Positions 35,158 through 44,398 of a stretch of DNA of 49,080 nt are shown piece by piece. Origin of the DNA: an uncultured Bacilli bacterium (GTDB lineage: Bacteria > Bacillota_I > Bacilli_A > RF39 > UBA660); the NCBI GenBank assembly GCA_934141145.1, contig CAKPCA010000008.1, forward strand, positions 1 through 49,080, written 5' to 3'. The notes beneath the pieces are model-generated. The model did no database searches and was not told where the DNA came from. It worked only from the letters and a program-made list of their open reading frames with translations. Every line of letters starts with the position of its first letter. The first letter of the stretch is position 1. A program made the position numbers and the translations under genes.

Positions 35158-36165
35158 TTAATTATAATTATTTTCTTTAATTAATTCTGCAATTTTTTTA
35201 GATAAATCAACTTCTTCAAACCAAGCTTTATCCTTTATCTTTGATGGTATATAAGATAAATTAGTTGTATATAATTTATCAAATAACCCCTTATTAAAGC
35301 AATCATCAAATTCTTCTATTCCTTCTGTGAAAAATGCAAATGTTACTGCTAAATATATCTTACCTGCACCTTTTTCTTTTAAAAGTTTTATAGTTTCTAT
35401 TATTGATGAACCACTTGCTATCATATCATCAACTATAATGATATTTTTACTTTTTACATCATCACCTAAATACGTATGCTCAACTATTTTATTTTTACCA
35501 TCTTCTACTTTATTTAAGTCTCTTCTTTTATAAAATACTCCTACATTAGATTTCAAAATATCAGCATACGCTCTTGCTCTTGTCATTCCTCCCATATCTG
35601 GACTTACAACTAGAAAATTGTTAATATCTTCTTTTGCTTTAATTTGGTTTAAAATATCTAAAGAAGCATAAGAGTTTTGAAATGAAAGATTTAAAAGAGC
35701 ATTAGAAACACATATATTATGTACATCAAATGTTATTATATTATTTACACCTAATCTTTCAAGTTCTTGAAGTGCAAGTGCACAATCTAATGATTCATTT
35801 TCTATTCTTTTATCTTGTCTTGATTGATATAAAAGTGGCATAATAAGCACTGTTTTTTTAGCGTAACCTTGAAGCGCAGATATTACTCTTTTTATATCTT
35901 GAAAATGTTCATCTGGTGACATATGATGAATAAATCCATACATTTTATAAGTTATATCATAATTTGCAATATCACTAATTATATAAACGTTTTTACCTTT
36001 TATATTAGTATTTATTCTTATCTTTCCTTCACCATTACTAAATCTATCTCTTGTTATATTAGCAATAAATGATTTATCTGTTTTATATATTTTCTTTAAA
36101 TTATTATCAATTTTTTTACCTAATTCTTCTATATTGTCAAGTACAATAAGTTTTAAATCTTCCAT
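35158..36165 (-). CDS. prs: Ribose-phosphate pyrophosphokinase
   Basis: A 335-residue PRPP synthase-type protein. The PRPP-binding loop is IIVDDMIASGSSIIETIKLL. The flexible loop region and ribose-5-phosphate site show MPLLYQSRQDKR and VVSPDMGGMTRARAYADIL. The histidine region reads ITFDVHNICVSNALLNL instead of the usual DLHAxQIQGFF, so this is a divergent member, perhaps specialised for this operon with a second, canonical prs elsewhere. It would supply PRPP to PncB, and could use ribose-5-phosphate released from ADP-ribose by the neighbouring Nudix enzyme. It lies 12 bases after nadE. Confidence 0.9.
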   Translation of the reverse strand: MEDLKLIVLDNIEELGKKIDNNLKKIYKTDKSFIANITRDRFSNGEGKIRINTNIKGKNVYIISDIANYDITYKMYGFIHHMSPDEHFQDIKRVISALQGYAKKTVLIMPLLYQSRQDKRIENESLDCALALQELERLGVNNIITFDVHNICVSNALLNLSFQNSYASLDILNQIKAKEDINNFLVVSPDMGGMTRARAYADILKSNVGVFYKRRDLNKVEDGKNKIVEHTYLGDDVKSKNIIIVDDMIASGSSIIETIKLLKEKGAGKIYLAVTFAFFTEGIEEFDDCFNKGLFDKLYTTNLSYIPSKIKDKAWFEEVDLSKKIAELIKENNYN

Positions 36166-36177
36166 TTTAAATACCTC

Positions 36178-38094
36178 CTAAATTTCTTCTAATTCTTTAA
36201 TCCATATATTATATGATGCATCACTTGGCATCCTTAAATCACCTCTTGGTGAAAGTGATATGCTTCCTACTTTTACACCATCAGGCATACAACTTCTTTT
36301 AAATTGTTGAGTAAAAAATCTTTTTATAAATACTTTTAACCATTTTAATATTTCTTCTTTACTATATTCATTTTCAAATGTATTTACCGCTAACATATAT
36401 ATTTTTTTAGGTGATGCACCATATCTAAAAAAGTGATATAAGTAAAAATCATGTAATATATATGGTCCTATTTTATCTTCTGTTATTTGTTTAATATTAC
36501 CTTTTTCATCTGCGGGTAATAATTCTGGTGATATTGGTGTTGATAAAATATCATACAAAACTTTTTTATTTTTCTTATCAGTATCAGCAATATATTTAAC
36601 TAAATACTTTACAAGTGTTTTTGGAATACTAGAATTTACAGAATACATACTCATATGATCTCCATTATAAGTACACCATCCAAGAGCAAGTTCACTTAAG
36701 TCACCTGTTCCTATAACAAGTGCATTTTCTTTATTTGCAATATCCATAAGTATTTTTGTTCTTTCTCTTGCTTGAGCATTTTCATAAGTTATATCATGAT
36801 TATTAATGTCTTGATCAATATCACTATAATGAACTAAACATGCTTTTTTAATATCTATTTCCTTTAGTGTTGCATTATTTATTTTTATTAAATCAAGTGC
36901 ATTTTCATAAGTCCTATTAGTTGTACCAAAACCAGGCATTGTAACTGCAATTATATTTTTATTATCAATTTTAAGTTTTTCAAATGCCTTTTTTATTACT
37001 AAGAATGCTAATGTTGAATCAAGTCCACCAGATACTCCAATAACACATTTTTTTATATTTGTATGTTTTAATCTTTTAGCAAGAGCACTACTTTGAATAT
37101 TTATTATCTCTTTACATCTTTCTTCTCTTTTGTCTTCATTTGATGGTACAAATGGATATTTACTATATTTTCGTGAAATAAGATTATTTTTAGAAGTTGT
37201 AAAGTATATATTTCTATATTCTTTATCAGTATTTGAAATAAAACTTGTATTTTTTCTTCTATCATTTACTAGTCTTTTTATATCTATATCACTATATATT
37301 AAATTACTGTTAAAATCAAACCTATTATTTTCACTTAATAATTTTCCATTTTCATATATTAAACTTGAGCCTGAAAATAACAAATCTGTACTACTTTCAT
37401 TTATACCTGATGATGAATAAACATATCCTGATATTGTTTTAATAGATTGCATTTTTATAAGTTCTTTTCTAAAATCATATTTTCCTATTGTTTCATTACT
37501 TGCGGATAAATTAAATATAATACTTGCACCACTTGATGCATAATCATTACTCTTAGGATATAAACTCCATACATCTTCACATATTTCAACACCAAATTTT
37601 AATTCATCATCTAATTTACTTGTAAATATTAAATCTACACCAATTGGTACAATTTCATTAAATAAATTTATTTCTTTTATTTTTAAATCATTGCTGCTTT
37701 TAAACCATCTCATTTCATAAAATTCATTATAATTTGGGATATATGTTTTGGGTACAATTCCAAGAATTTTGCCATTATTTATAACTACTGCACAATTATA
37801 TAATTTATTTTCACATTTTATAGGTGATCCTACTATAATAACTATCATTTTATCTTTTGAATAATCTATTAAATCTTTAAGTCCTTCATATGATTTATCA
37901 ATTAAGATATCTTGATTAAATAAATCACCACATGTATACCCTGTTATTGAAAGTTCTGGAAAAGAAATTATTTGAATATTCTTATTTACTGCTTCATCTA
38001 TTTGTTTTTTTATCATTTGAACGTTGTATATTGTATCTGATACCTTAAGCTCTAGAGTAGATGCACCTACTTTTACATATCCATATTCATTCAT
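36178..38094 (-). CDS. nadE: Glutamine-dependent NAD synthetase
   Basis: A 638-residue two-domain enzyme. The N-terminal nitrilase-like glutaminase (residues 1-270) shows the Glu (ISFPELSITGYTCGDLF), Lys and Cys (FGVEICEDVWSL) of the catalytic triad. The C-terminal synthetase has the PP-loop VIGVSGGLDSTLAFLV, GTGDLSELALGWCTYNGDHMS and the late RSCMPDGVKVGSISLSPRG. It amidates NaAD to NAD with glutamine nitrogen. It lies between a Nudix gene (four-base gap) and prs. Confidence 0.96.
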   Translation of the reverse strand: MNEYGYVKVGASTLELKVSDTIYNVQMIKKQIDEAVNKNIQIISFPELSITGYTCGDLFNQDILIDKSYEGLKDLIDYSKDKMIVIIVGSPIKCENKLYNCAVVINNGKILGIVPKTYIPNYNEFYEMRWFKSSNDLKIKEINLFNEIVPIGVDLIFTSKLDDELKFGVEICEDVWSLYPKSNDYASSGASIIFNLSASNETIGKYDFRKELIKMQSIKTISGYVYSSSGINESSTDLLFSGSSLIYENGKLLSENNRFDFNSNLIYSDIDIKRLVNDRRKNTSFISNTDKEYRNIYFTTSKNNLISRKYSKYPFVPSNEDKREERCKEIINIQSSALAKRLKHTNIKKCVIGVSGGLDSTLAFLVIKKAFEKLKIDNKNIIAVTMPGFGTTNRTYENALDLIKINNATLKEIDIKKACLVHYSDIDQDINNHDITYENAQARERTKILMDIANKENALVIGTGDLSELALGWCTYNGDHMSMYSVNSSIPKTLVKYLVKYIADTDKKNKKVLYDILSTPISPELLPADEKGNIKQITEDKIGPYILHDFYLYHFFRYGASPKKIYMLAVNTFENEYSKEEILKWLKVFIKRFFTQQFKRSCMPDGVKVGSISLSPRGDLRMPSDASYNIWIKELEEI

Positions 38095-38098
38095 TTTA

Positions 38099-38686
38099 TC
38101 ACTCCATTATATATTTTTTTGATTTTTCAATTACGTAAGCAGAATTTAATCCTTTTATGTAACCTTCATTAAATAATTCTTGTAACTCATCACTTGTTAC
38201 TAATATATATTTTATAAATTCATCTTTATCTAATTTTTGACTTCTTACCTTTTTACAATTTCTAGCAATATAGTAATAATTATATGCTGAAGAACATCCT
38301 TGATCTTGATAGTAACTTCCAAGGTATATAAAGTCATCTGATTCATATCCTGTTTCTTCTAATAACTCTCTTTTTGCGGCATCAATAGGATTTTCAAAAG
38401 ACTCTATATATCCTGCAGGTAAACCAATATCAACAGTTTCTTTTGTAAAAACTCTAGGTTCAATTGCAAGTATTATTTTTTTATCTTCTGTAATAGGTAA
38501 TATTATTGCTGCACTTCCATCATTATTTCCTTTTAATATTTTTTCTCTTGTTATTGTTTTATTATTTTTTAGTGTACATGAATAAGATTCTATACTTAGG
38601 AAATTTGATGGTGAAGTCTGTTCCATTTTCGTTGTTTTTAGTTCTTCAAGATAAGATTTTATATTTTTTAACTTTTCTTTATCCAT
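38099..38686 (-). CDS. Nudix hydrolase, probable ADP-ribose pyrophosphatase
   Basis: A 195-residue Nudix protein with a perfect Nudix box at residues 92-114 (GYIESFENPIDAAKRELLEE, then TGY). The segment VDIGLPAGYIE before the box and the Tyr-rich SAYNYYYIARN after it are typical of ADP-ribose pyrophosphatases. It would cleave ADP-ribose to AMP and ribose-5-phosphate, linking the ADP-ribosylglycohydrolase of the operon with Prs. Unlike the NrtR Nudix domain, all catalytic Glu residues are kept. It is four bases from nadE and eight from pncB. Confidence 0.9.
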   Translation of the reverse strand: MDKEKLKNIKSYLEELKTTKMEQTSPSNFLSIESYSCTLKNNKTITREKILKGNNDGSAAIILPITEDKKIILAIEPRVFTKETVDIGLPAGYIESFENPIDAAKRELLEETGYESDDFIYLGSYYQDQGCSSAYNYYYIARNCKKVRSQKLDKDEFIKYILVTSDELQELFNEGYIKGLNSAYVIEKSKKYIME

Positions 38687-38694
38687 GTTTTCAC

Positions 38695-40170
38695 CTACAT
38701 TTTCTTAACTAAACTTCTATACTCTGAAATCATGTTATTTTTAAAGTTTACATATTCTTCTGTTCCATCAACATAATATTCATGTGGCATTTTTTCTCTT
38801 TTTACTTCAGGATATAGTGTCTTCATTTGATCACTACAATATTTTTGTTTTGTAAAAATATCTGGATCTTCATAAACTAATTTTCCATTTTTAAATATAG
38901 GCTTTTGTAATTCTACAAGTTCAAAATCAGTTATTGTATTTTTCTTTAATGGATCTATAGTACTTACAATAGTTAATTCTCTTTCATTTGTTTCTTCATT
39001 TTTTCTACACATTATATCTGCAAGCGCATATCCAGTTGATTTTGAATAAGCACGATATAATTTTTTGTAATCTGGATTTACTATTTTTACAGTATCATTA
39101 CTTAATTTTATTTTAGGAATTACATTACCTTTTTCATCTATTAATGCAACTTCTTTATAAACACATCCCATTCTTCCATTTGGTTTTGATATATTATCTC
39201 CAACGCCTAGACTATCAAACTTAGCACCTTGATTAAATAAAGATTCTATGGTTTCTGCATTTAACCCATTACTCAAACAAATTTTTGCTTGTGGGAATCC
39301 TGCTGCATCAAGCATTTTTCTCGCTTCTTTTGATAAATATGCTAAATCGCCTGAATCAATACGTATTCCAATATGATCAAGAGGCATATTATTTTCCTTC
39401 ATATATCTAAACACTCTTATTGCATTAATAACACCACTTTTTAATGTATCAACGGTATCTACTAAAAGAATACAATTATCTGGATATGCCTTCGCATACG
39501 CTAAAAATGCTTCATATTCATTTGGAAATGATTCTATAAAACTGTGAGCCATAGTTCCCATTGCTTTTATATTAAGCATATCTGCCGCAATTATATTGCT
39601 TGTTCCTATGCATCCAGCCATTATTCCATATATTGATGAATCAATAGCTGCTTCAGAACCATCTGCTCTTCTTGCACCAAACTCCATAACTCCTACTTTT
39701 CCATTAGTAGATTCTATTATTCTTCTAGCACTTGTTGCATGTTCCATAGCGCCATTTATCATAGATAATATTGCTGTTTCAACTATTTGTGCTTCTATTA
39801 TTGGTGCTTTAATTGTTATAAGAGGTTCATTAGGAAATACTGGAGTACCATCCGCAATTGCATATATATCTCCTGTAAATTTAAAGTTTTTTAAATAATC
39901 TATAAATTCTTCTGAATAACCATTTCTTCTGAAATAATCTAGTTCTTTTTCTGTAAATTTTAAATTTTCAATATAAGGAATTACCTTATCAAGTCCTGCC
40001 ATTATAGCATATCCACCATCATTTGGTATTTTTCTAAAAAATAAATCAAATACTGCTTCTTCCTTTTCTTTATTATTACTTAAATATCCATTTGACATTG
40101 TAAATTCATATTCATCACTCATTAAAGTATAGTTTCTTGGTAATCTTTCATAACCATTATATATTTTCAT
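38695..40170 (-). CDS. pncB: Nicotinate phosphoribosyltransferase
   Basis: A 491-residue enzyme making NaMN from nicotinate, PRPP and ATP. The motifs SNGYLSNNKEKEEAVFDLFF and GGYAIMAGLDKVIPY near the N-terminus, EFGARRADGSEAAI with the conserved Arg-Arg, IRIDSGDLAYLSKEARKML and FDSLGVGDNISKPNG are those of the Firmicute NAPRTase (about 490 residues). It starts ten bases after pncA. The ATG at residue 4 of the longest reading is chosen because AGGTG lies in front of it. Confidence 0.96.
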   Translation of the reverse strand: MKIYNGYERLPRNYTLMSDEYEFTMSNGYLSNNKEKEEAVFDLFFRKIPNDGGYAIMAGLDKVIPYIENLKFTEKELDYFRRNGYSEEFIDYLKNFKFTGDIYAIADGTPVFPNEPLITIKAPIIEAQIVETAILSMINGAMEHATSARRIIESTNGKVGVMEFGARRADGSEAAIDSSIYGIMAGCIGTSNIIAADMLNIKAMGTMAHSFIESFPNEYEAFLAYAKAYPDNCILLVDTVDTLKSGVINAIRVFRYMKENNMPLDHIGIRIDSGDLAYLSKEARKMLDAAGFPQAKICLSNGLNAETIESLFNQGAKFDSLGVGDNISKPNGRMGCVYKEVALIDEKGNVIPKIKLSNDTVKIVNPDYKKLYRAYSKSTGYALADIMCRKNEETNERELTIVSTIDPLKKNTITDFELVELQKPIFKNGKLVYEDPDIFTKQKYCSDQMKTLYPEVKREKMPHEYYVDGTEEYVNFKNNMISEYRSLVKKM

Positions 40171-40179
40171 AATTTTCAC

Positions 40180-40827
40180 CTATTTAAGAATTAATCCTAA
40201 TTCTTTTTCCTTTCTTTCTAATTCTTCTATATTTGGAACCATAATAATTCCTGCTTGTGTCATAACTTTTTTTGCTATATCCATCCATTCTTCCCTGTTA
40301 TGTTCTAAAGAATCATAAGTATCAATTGTATTTTCAACAACAAATATTTTTGCTCTTCTATTTATTTCATCTAGATACCTTGAAAATGTTCTTGCAAAAT
40401 CCATAACACATAAATCTGCACATACTCCTCCAATAACAATTTCATTTAAGTTATCTTGACTTTTTATATCATCTTGCAAATTTCTATTAAGCATTCCATT
40501 AATTGAATTTTTATAATAAGTTCTTGTATTTTCTTTATTTTGTTCATTTATAAATTCTGGTATTAATTCTGCTTCTTTTGTTCCAAGTACACAATGGGAT
40601 GGATATGAATCAAATTCTATTGAATCAGTAGTATGTCCTTCTAATACAAAATTTACTAATTGATTTTCTTTTCTAAATTTATTAATTAATTTTAATTGTT
40701 CATTAACTAGTTCATTATATTTTGGATTAGCCATATTTCCAAAATTAACAAATCCATTATTCATATCAATCATGTATAATGCCTTTCTTATATTTTCATA
40801 CACTTCTTTTTTTGACTTTCTGTCCAT
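40180..40827 (-). CDS. pncA: Nicotinamidase
   Basis: A 215-residue cysteine hydrolase of the isochorismatase family. The catalytic Asp is in YMIDMNNGFVNFG, the nucleophilic Cys in VIGGVCADLCVMDFA. The segment YPSHCVLGTKEAELIPEF is the usual nicotinamidase P-HC-GT-GA motif. It turns nicotinamide into nicotinate for PncB, whose gene follows directly. It is the first gene of the long NAD operon and carries the regulated promoter. Confidence 0.93.
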   Translation of the reverse strand: MDRKSKKEVYENIRKALYMIDMNNGFVNFGNMANPKYNELVNEQLKLINKFRKENQLVNFVLEGHTTDSIEFDSYPSHCVLGTKEAELIPEFINEQNKENTRTYYKNSINGMLNRNLQDDIKSQDNLNEIVIGGVCADLCVMDFARTFSRYLDEINRRAKIFVVENTIDTYDSLEHNREEWMDIAKKVMTQAGIIMVPNIEELERKEKELGLILK

Positions 40828-40854
40828 ATTATATCCTTCTTTCTTTTTATCTTT

Positions 40855-40948
40855 TTGTTAATAACAAGTTCTAAAAAAATAATCTTTGTAACATTTTGTT
40901 AATAACATTTTTTAATTTAAATCAGGTTTTCTTCACTTGTTATTAACA
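40855..40948 (-). promoter_or_regulatory. Triple 11-bp palindromic operator array, probably NrtR sites
   Basis: The motif TGTTAATAACA (or its complement) occurs at 40856-40866, 40897-40907 and 40938-40948, with exactly 41 bp between successive copies (about four helical turns). The first copy extends to TTGTTAATAACAA. The third abuts the -10 box of the pncA promoter and covers the expected transcription start; the others lie in the untranslated leader. This arrangement is typical of a repressor array. NrtR is the obvious candidate because its gene lies at the end of the cluster; that link is inferred. Confidence 0.8.
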
Positions 40949-40976
40949 TTTTATTAAAAACATATGAATCTGTCAA
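40948..40976 (-). promoter_or_regulatory. Promoter of the NAD operon
   Basis: TTGACA (40971-40976) and TAAAAT (40948-40953) with 17-bp spacing on the minus strand. The -10 box touches the third operator copy. Confidence 0.85.
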
Positions 40977-40986
40977 CTCTTTTTGT

Positions 40987-41023
40987 AAAAAAAATTAAGA
41001 AATTTTATTTTTTCTTAATTTTT
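40987..41023 (-). terminator. Terminator of the RhuM remnant
   Basis: A 13-bp perfect stem (AAAAATTAAGAAA and its complement) followed by eight T on the minus strand insulates the NAD operon promoter from upstream transcription. Confidence 0.85.
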
Positions 41024-41637
41024 CTTGTTTATAAATTGATGTATCAATTCTAACAATAACGCCTTTTATATCTTTATCAAACTTTTTCCATGTTGTTTCT
41101 TCTACTACTTCAAAGCCAATACTTTTAAATAAATTTAAGGTATTTCCTCTATCTAATTTAAAGTTATCATATAAATAGTGAATACTTCTTTAATAAGTAA
41201 TATTAATGCATCTTTTGAGTATCGTTTATATCATCACCATTTAAATTGTCATCTACTCTAGTTGCTATTTCAATCAACTTGATTTTTTTTCTAAATATTC
41301 AAGTATTTTTTGATTTTACTCTATAACCAATAGAAATAATCATATTTAAATTATAAAATTGAGTATTATAGATTTTACCATTATTTGCAGTATGCTCAAA
41401 AAATGAGCATACTTGATTCTCTTCAAGTTCTACTTCTTTATAGATATTTTGAATATGCCTTGTTTTAGTTTTTTATCTCTATCAAATAATTTTGCCTTCC
41501 ACGATACCATGTTTAGTGGTCGTTGCAAAATTTACAACAACCACATTATCGCATTCTTCTGCTATAGCATTTTTTATATGTCTAGAAATAACTGACCTAT
41601 CTCTATTGAATAATTTAGGCATTTCATCAAGTGATAA
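40995..41637 (-). pseudogene. Virulence RhuM-family protein, degraded
   Basis: No long frame survives, but minus-strand pieces read DEMPKLFNRDRSVISRHIKN followed by VVVVNFATTTKHGIVEGKI, and, in another frame, ELEENQVCSFFEHTANNGKI followed by YNTQFYNLNMIISIGYRVKS. These are the RhuM/KilA-like N-terminal motifs, with both a 'FATTT' and a 'YNLxxIISxGYRV' block. At least two frame breaks separate them, and the last 80 residues (TLNLFKSIGFEVVEETTWKK) are from a further frame that I cannot assign. It may be a mosaic of two genes. RhuM genes are typical of mobile elements. Confidence 0.75.
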
Positions 41638-41681
41638 CTAAACTATTATTACAAACAAAAATTTGCTATCATAATAAAAAG

Positions 41682-41705
41682 AAAAAATAGTAAAAATTTA
41701 CTATT
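41682..41705 (-). terminator. Terminator of the topA transcript
   Basis: Arms AATAGTAAA and TTTACTATT over the topA stop codon, followed by six T on the minus strand. Confidence 0.8.
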
Positions 41706-43734
41706 CTTCTTTATAATCACACGCTGAACATTTTACTTTCCCATCTTTTGTAACTAGCATACTATTACATTCTGGGCACTTCTTACCTGTAGGCATATCC
41801 CAATATGCTTCTTTACATTTTGGAAAATTAGAACAACCATAAAAAACTTTACCCTTTTTTGTTTTTCTTTCAACAATCTTATTACCACATTTAATGCAAT
41901 CACAAACTTCTACGACTTTTTTCTCTTCTTTTTTAATATATTTACATTCTGGATAGTTAGAACAAGCTATAAATTCACCATATCTACCATTTCTTTTAAC
42001 TAAATCTTTACCACATTCAGGACATACTTCTCCAGTCTTTTCAGGTTCTTTTTTCTCCATATTATCAAATGCATCTTTTACCATTGGTTCAAAATCCTCC
42101 CAAAATTTCTTTAATAATTCATTCCATACAACAGTTCCACTTGCAATATTGTCTAAGTCTTCTTCCATTTTTGCAGTATATTTTACATTAATTAAATCTT
42201 TGAAGAACTCTTGAAGTTTATTTGTTGTTTCTATTCCTATTTCAGTTGGAACAAATTTTTTATCTTTTTTATTTACATATCCCCTATCTATAATTGTACT
42301 TATAGTAGTTGCGTATGTTGATGGTCTACCAATACCTAAACTTTCCATTTCCTTAATCAATGAACTTTCTGTATATCTTGCTGGTGGTTCTGTAAAGTGT
42401 TGTTTTGTCTCTACTTTATCTGTAATAAGATTATCAGATTTATATTTATCTAAATCAGGTAAAATCTTATCTTCACTCTTTTCAAATTCACTATATACTT
42501 TTAAGTAACCATCAAAAGTAATTACACTACCATTAACTTTAAATTTATAATCATTATTATCAAGAATAACAGTTGTTAATTGTTGTTTTGCATCTTTCAT
42601 TAAAGAAGCAAGTGCTCTAAAGTAAATAAGTCTATATAACTTATATTCATCATTAGTTAAATATTCTTTTACTGAATCTGGCGTTCTTGTAATACTTGTT
42701 GGTCTTATTGCTTCATGAGCATCTTGTACATTTTCTGTTTTCTTACTCTTTTTTACAAATCCAACATATTCTTTACCATAATTTACTTCAATATATTTTA
42801 AAGTATTTCCAACAAACTCATCTGATAATCTAATTGAATCAGTTCTCATATATGTAATTAAACCTACTGTTTCACTACCTATATTTATACCTTCATAAAG
42901 TTTTTGTGCAACACTCATAGTCTTTTTAGATGAGAAATTAATTTTGTTTACTGCATCTTGCTGCATTGTACTTGTTGTATAAGGTGGCTTACTAGCCTTA
43001 TTCTTATTTTTCTTTTCAGTACTTTCTATTTTATAACTATTAGATAATTTATTTAATATATCTTTTGATTCAATTTCGTTTTTTATTTCTAATTTAGTAT
43101 TTTCTTTATAACCAAATAAATTTGCATCAAATGATGGGAATATTGCTTTTATTGTCCAATATTCTTCTGGAATGAATTTTTCAATTTCCTTTTCTCTATC
43201 AACTATTAATTTAAGTGCAACTGATTGTACTCTTCCAGCACTTTTACCGCCTGTTTTTGATTGCATTAATTTACTTAATCTAAATCCTATTATTCTATCT
43301 AATATTCTTCTTGTTTCTTGACTTCTTACCATAAGATCATCAATTTTTCTAGCATTTTTAAATGAATTAACAACTGCATTTTTAGTTATTTCATTAAATA
43401 CTATTCTTTCATAATCTTTATCATCAATACCAAGAGCATCTTTTAAATGCCAACTAATTGCTTCTCCCTCACGGTCAGGGTCGGTTGCAAGATATACTTT
43501 TTCTGCATTTTTAACTTCTTTTTTTAGTTCTGCAATATCTTTTTTCTTTCCCTTGATTGGTTCATAATTTGGTTTAAAACCATCTTCAATATCTACACCA
43601 AAACCATATTTACCAGAAGTTGCTAAATCTCTAATATGTCCTTTTGATGATAATACTTTATAATCACTACCTAAATATTTTTCTATTGTTTTACTTTTAG
43701 CTGGTGATTCCACTATTACTAAATTTTTACTCAT
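41701..43734 (-). CDS. topA: DNA topoisomerase I
   Basis: A 677-residue type IA topoisomerase that relaxes negative supercoils. The Toprim domain shows LVIVESPAKSKTIEKYLG and VYLATDPDREGEAISWHL. The active-site Tyr is in VGLITYMRTDSIRLS. Three C-terminal zinc ribbons are complete: CPECGKDLVKR ... CSNYPECKY; CIKCGNKIVERK ... CSNFPKCKE; CPECNSMLV ... CSACDYKEE. The ATG at MSKNLVIVES is used; the longer reading overlaps rnhB. The order rbgA-rnhB-topA is a known Firmicute neighbourhood. Confidence 0.97.
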   Translation of the reverse strand: MSKNLVIVESPAKSKTIEKYLGSDYKVLSSKGHIRDLATSGKYGFGVDIEDGFKPNYEPIKGKKKDIAELKKEVKNAEKVYLATDPDREGEAISWHLKDALGIDDKDYERIVFNEITKNAVVNSFKNARKIDDLMVRSQETRRILDRIIGFRLSKLMQSKTGGKSAGRVQSVALKLIVDREKEIEKFIPEEYWTIKAIFPSFDANLFGYKENTKLEIKNEIESKDILNKLSNSYKIESTEKKNKNKASKPPYTTSTMQQDAVNKINFSSKKTMSVAQKLYEGINIGSETVGLITYMRTDSIRLSDEFVGNTLKYIEVNYGKEYVGFVKKSKKTENVQDAHEAIRPTSITRTPDSVKEYLTNDEYKLYRLIYFRALASLMKDAKQQLTTVILDNNDYKFKVNGSVITFDGYLKVYSEFEKSEDKILPDLDKYKSDNLITDKVETKQHFTEPPARYTESSLIKEMESLGIGRPSTYATTISTIIDRGYVNKKDKKFVPTEIGIETTNKLQEFFKDLINVKYTAKMEEDLDNIASGTVVWNELLKKFWEDFEPMVKDAFDNMEKKEPEKTGEVCPECGKDLVKRNGRYGEFIACSNYPECKYIKKEEKKVVEVCDCIKCGNKIVERKTKKGKVFYGCSNFPKCKEAYWDMPTGKKCPECNSMLVTKDGKVKCSACDYKEE

Positions 43735-43759
43735 AAAATCAGTCCCTTCATATATTATA

Positions 43760-44398
43760 TTATCTCTTTTTCCTAACAATTCCCCTATCTAATACATTTT
43801 TTACAGGTTTATATGTCATTCTATACTCATCAAACACACCAAATTCATTTATTTTCTCTAAATGTTCTTTTGTTGGATAACCTTTATGCTTTTTAAAATT
43901 ATATTCTGGATACTTCTTATCTAGATCAATTAATATTCTATCTCTTGTTACTTTAGCAAGTATTGATGCAGCCGCTATTGTTACACTTTTAGCGTCACCT
44001 TTTATTATTTTTAATACTGGTATATCAAGTGTTGTTATAGGCATAGCATCAGTTAATAAGTAATCTATTTTTACTTTTTTATTTGCTTCTTCATATGCTT
44101 TTATCATTGCTTTTCTGCTTGCTTCGTAAATATTTAACTCATCTATTTCTTTAGCAGATACGATTCCAATTCCATAAGTAACCGCATCTTTTATTATTAT
44201 ATCATATAATTGTTCTCTTTTTTTCTCTGTTAATTTTTTTGAATCATTTATTAAATCATTTTTATAACCTTTTGGAAAAACTACACATCCTGCGACAACT
44301 GGTCCAACGAGTGGTCCTCTTCCTGCTTCATCTGTTCCCGCTATAAAATTATATCCTTCTTTATATAAATTTTCTTCATATTCATACATATTATTCAT
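43760..44398 (-). CDS. rnhB: Ribonuclease HII
   Basis: A 212-residue enzyme that removes ribonucleotides from RNA-DNA hybrids. The acidic residues are seen in IAGTDEAGRGPLVGPVVAG (Asp-Glu), LTDAMPI (Asp) and the conserved DSKKLTEKKR. The C-terminal HKGYPTKEH block is typical. It overlaps the rbgA end by eight bases; several nearby ATG codons leave the exact start open, and the one after AAGGTAA is chosen. It precedes topA. Confidence 0.95.
   Translation of the reverse strand: MNNMYEYEENLYKEGYNFIAGTDEAGRGPLVGPVVAGCVVFPKGYKNDLINDSKKLTEKKREQLYDIIIKDAVTYGIGIVSAKEIDELNIYEASRKAMIKAYEEANKKVKIDYLLTDAMPITTLDIPVLKIIKGDAKSVTIAAASILAKVTRDRILIDLDKKYPEYNFKKHKGYPTKEHLEKINEFGVFDEYRMTYKPVKNVLDRGIVRKKR

Noticed and set aside
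39596..39898. Plus-strand frame of 100 residues inside pncB
   Set aside because: Antisense to a strongly supported gene; its hydrophobic look comes from complementing Asp- and Glu-rich codons.
40855..40948. CRISPR-like array in the pncA leader
   Set aside because: Three 11-bp palindromes at 41-bp spacing are too short for CRISPR repeats, and they sit on a promoter.
41413..41595. Plus-strand small ORF in the RhuM region
   Set aside because: It runs antisense through recognisable RhuM pieces and has no motif of its own.
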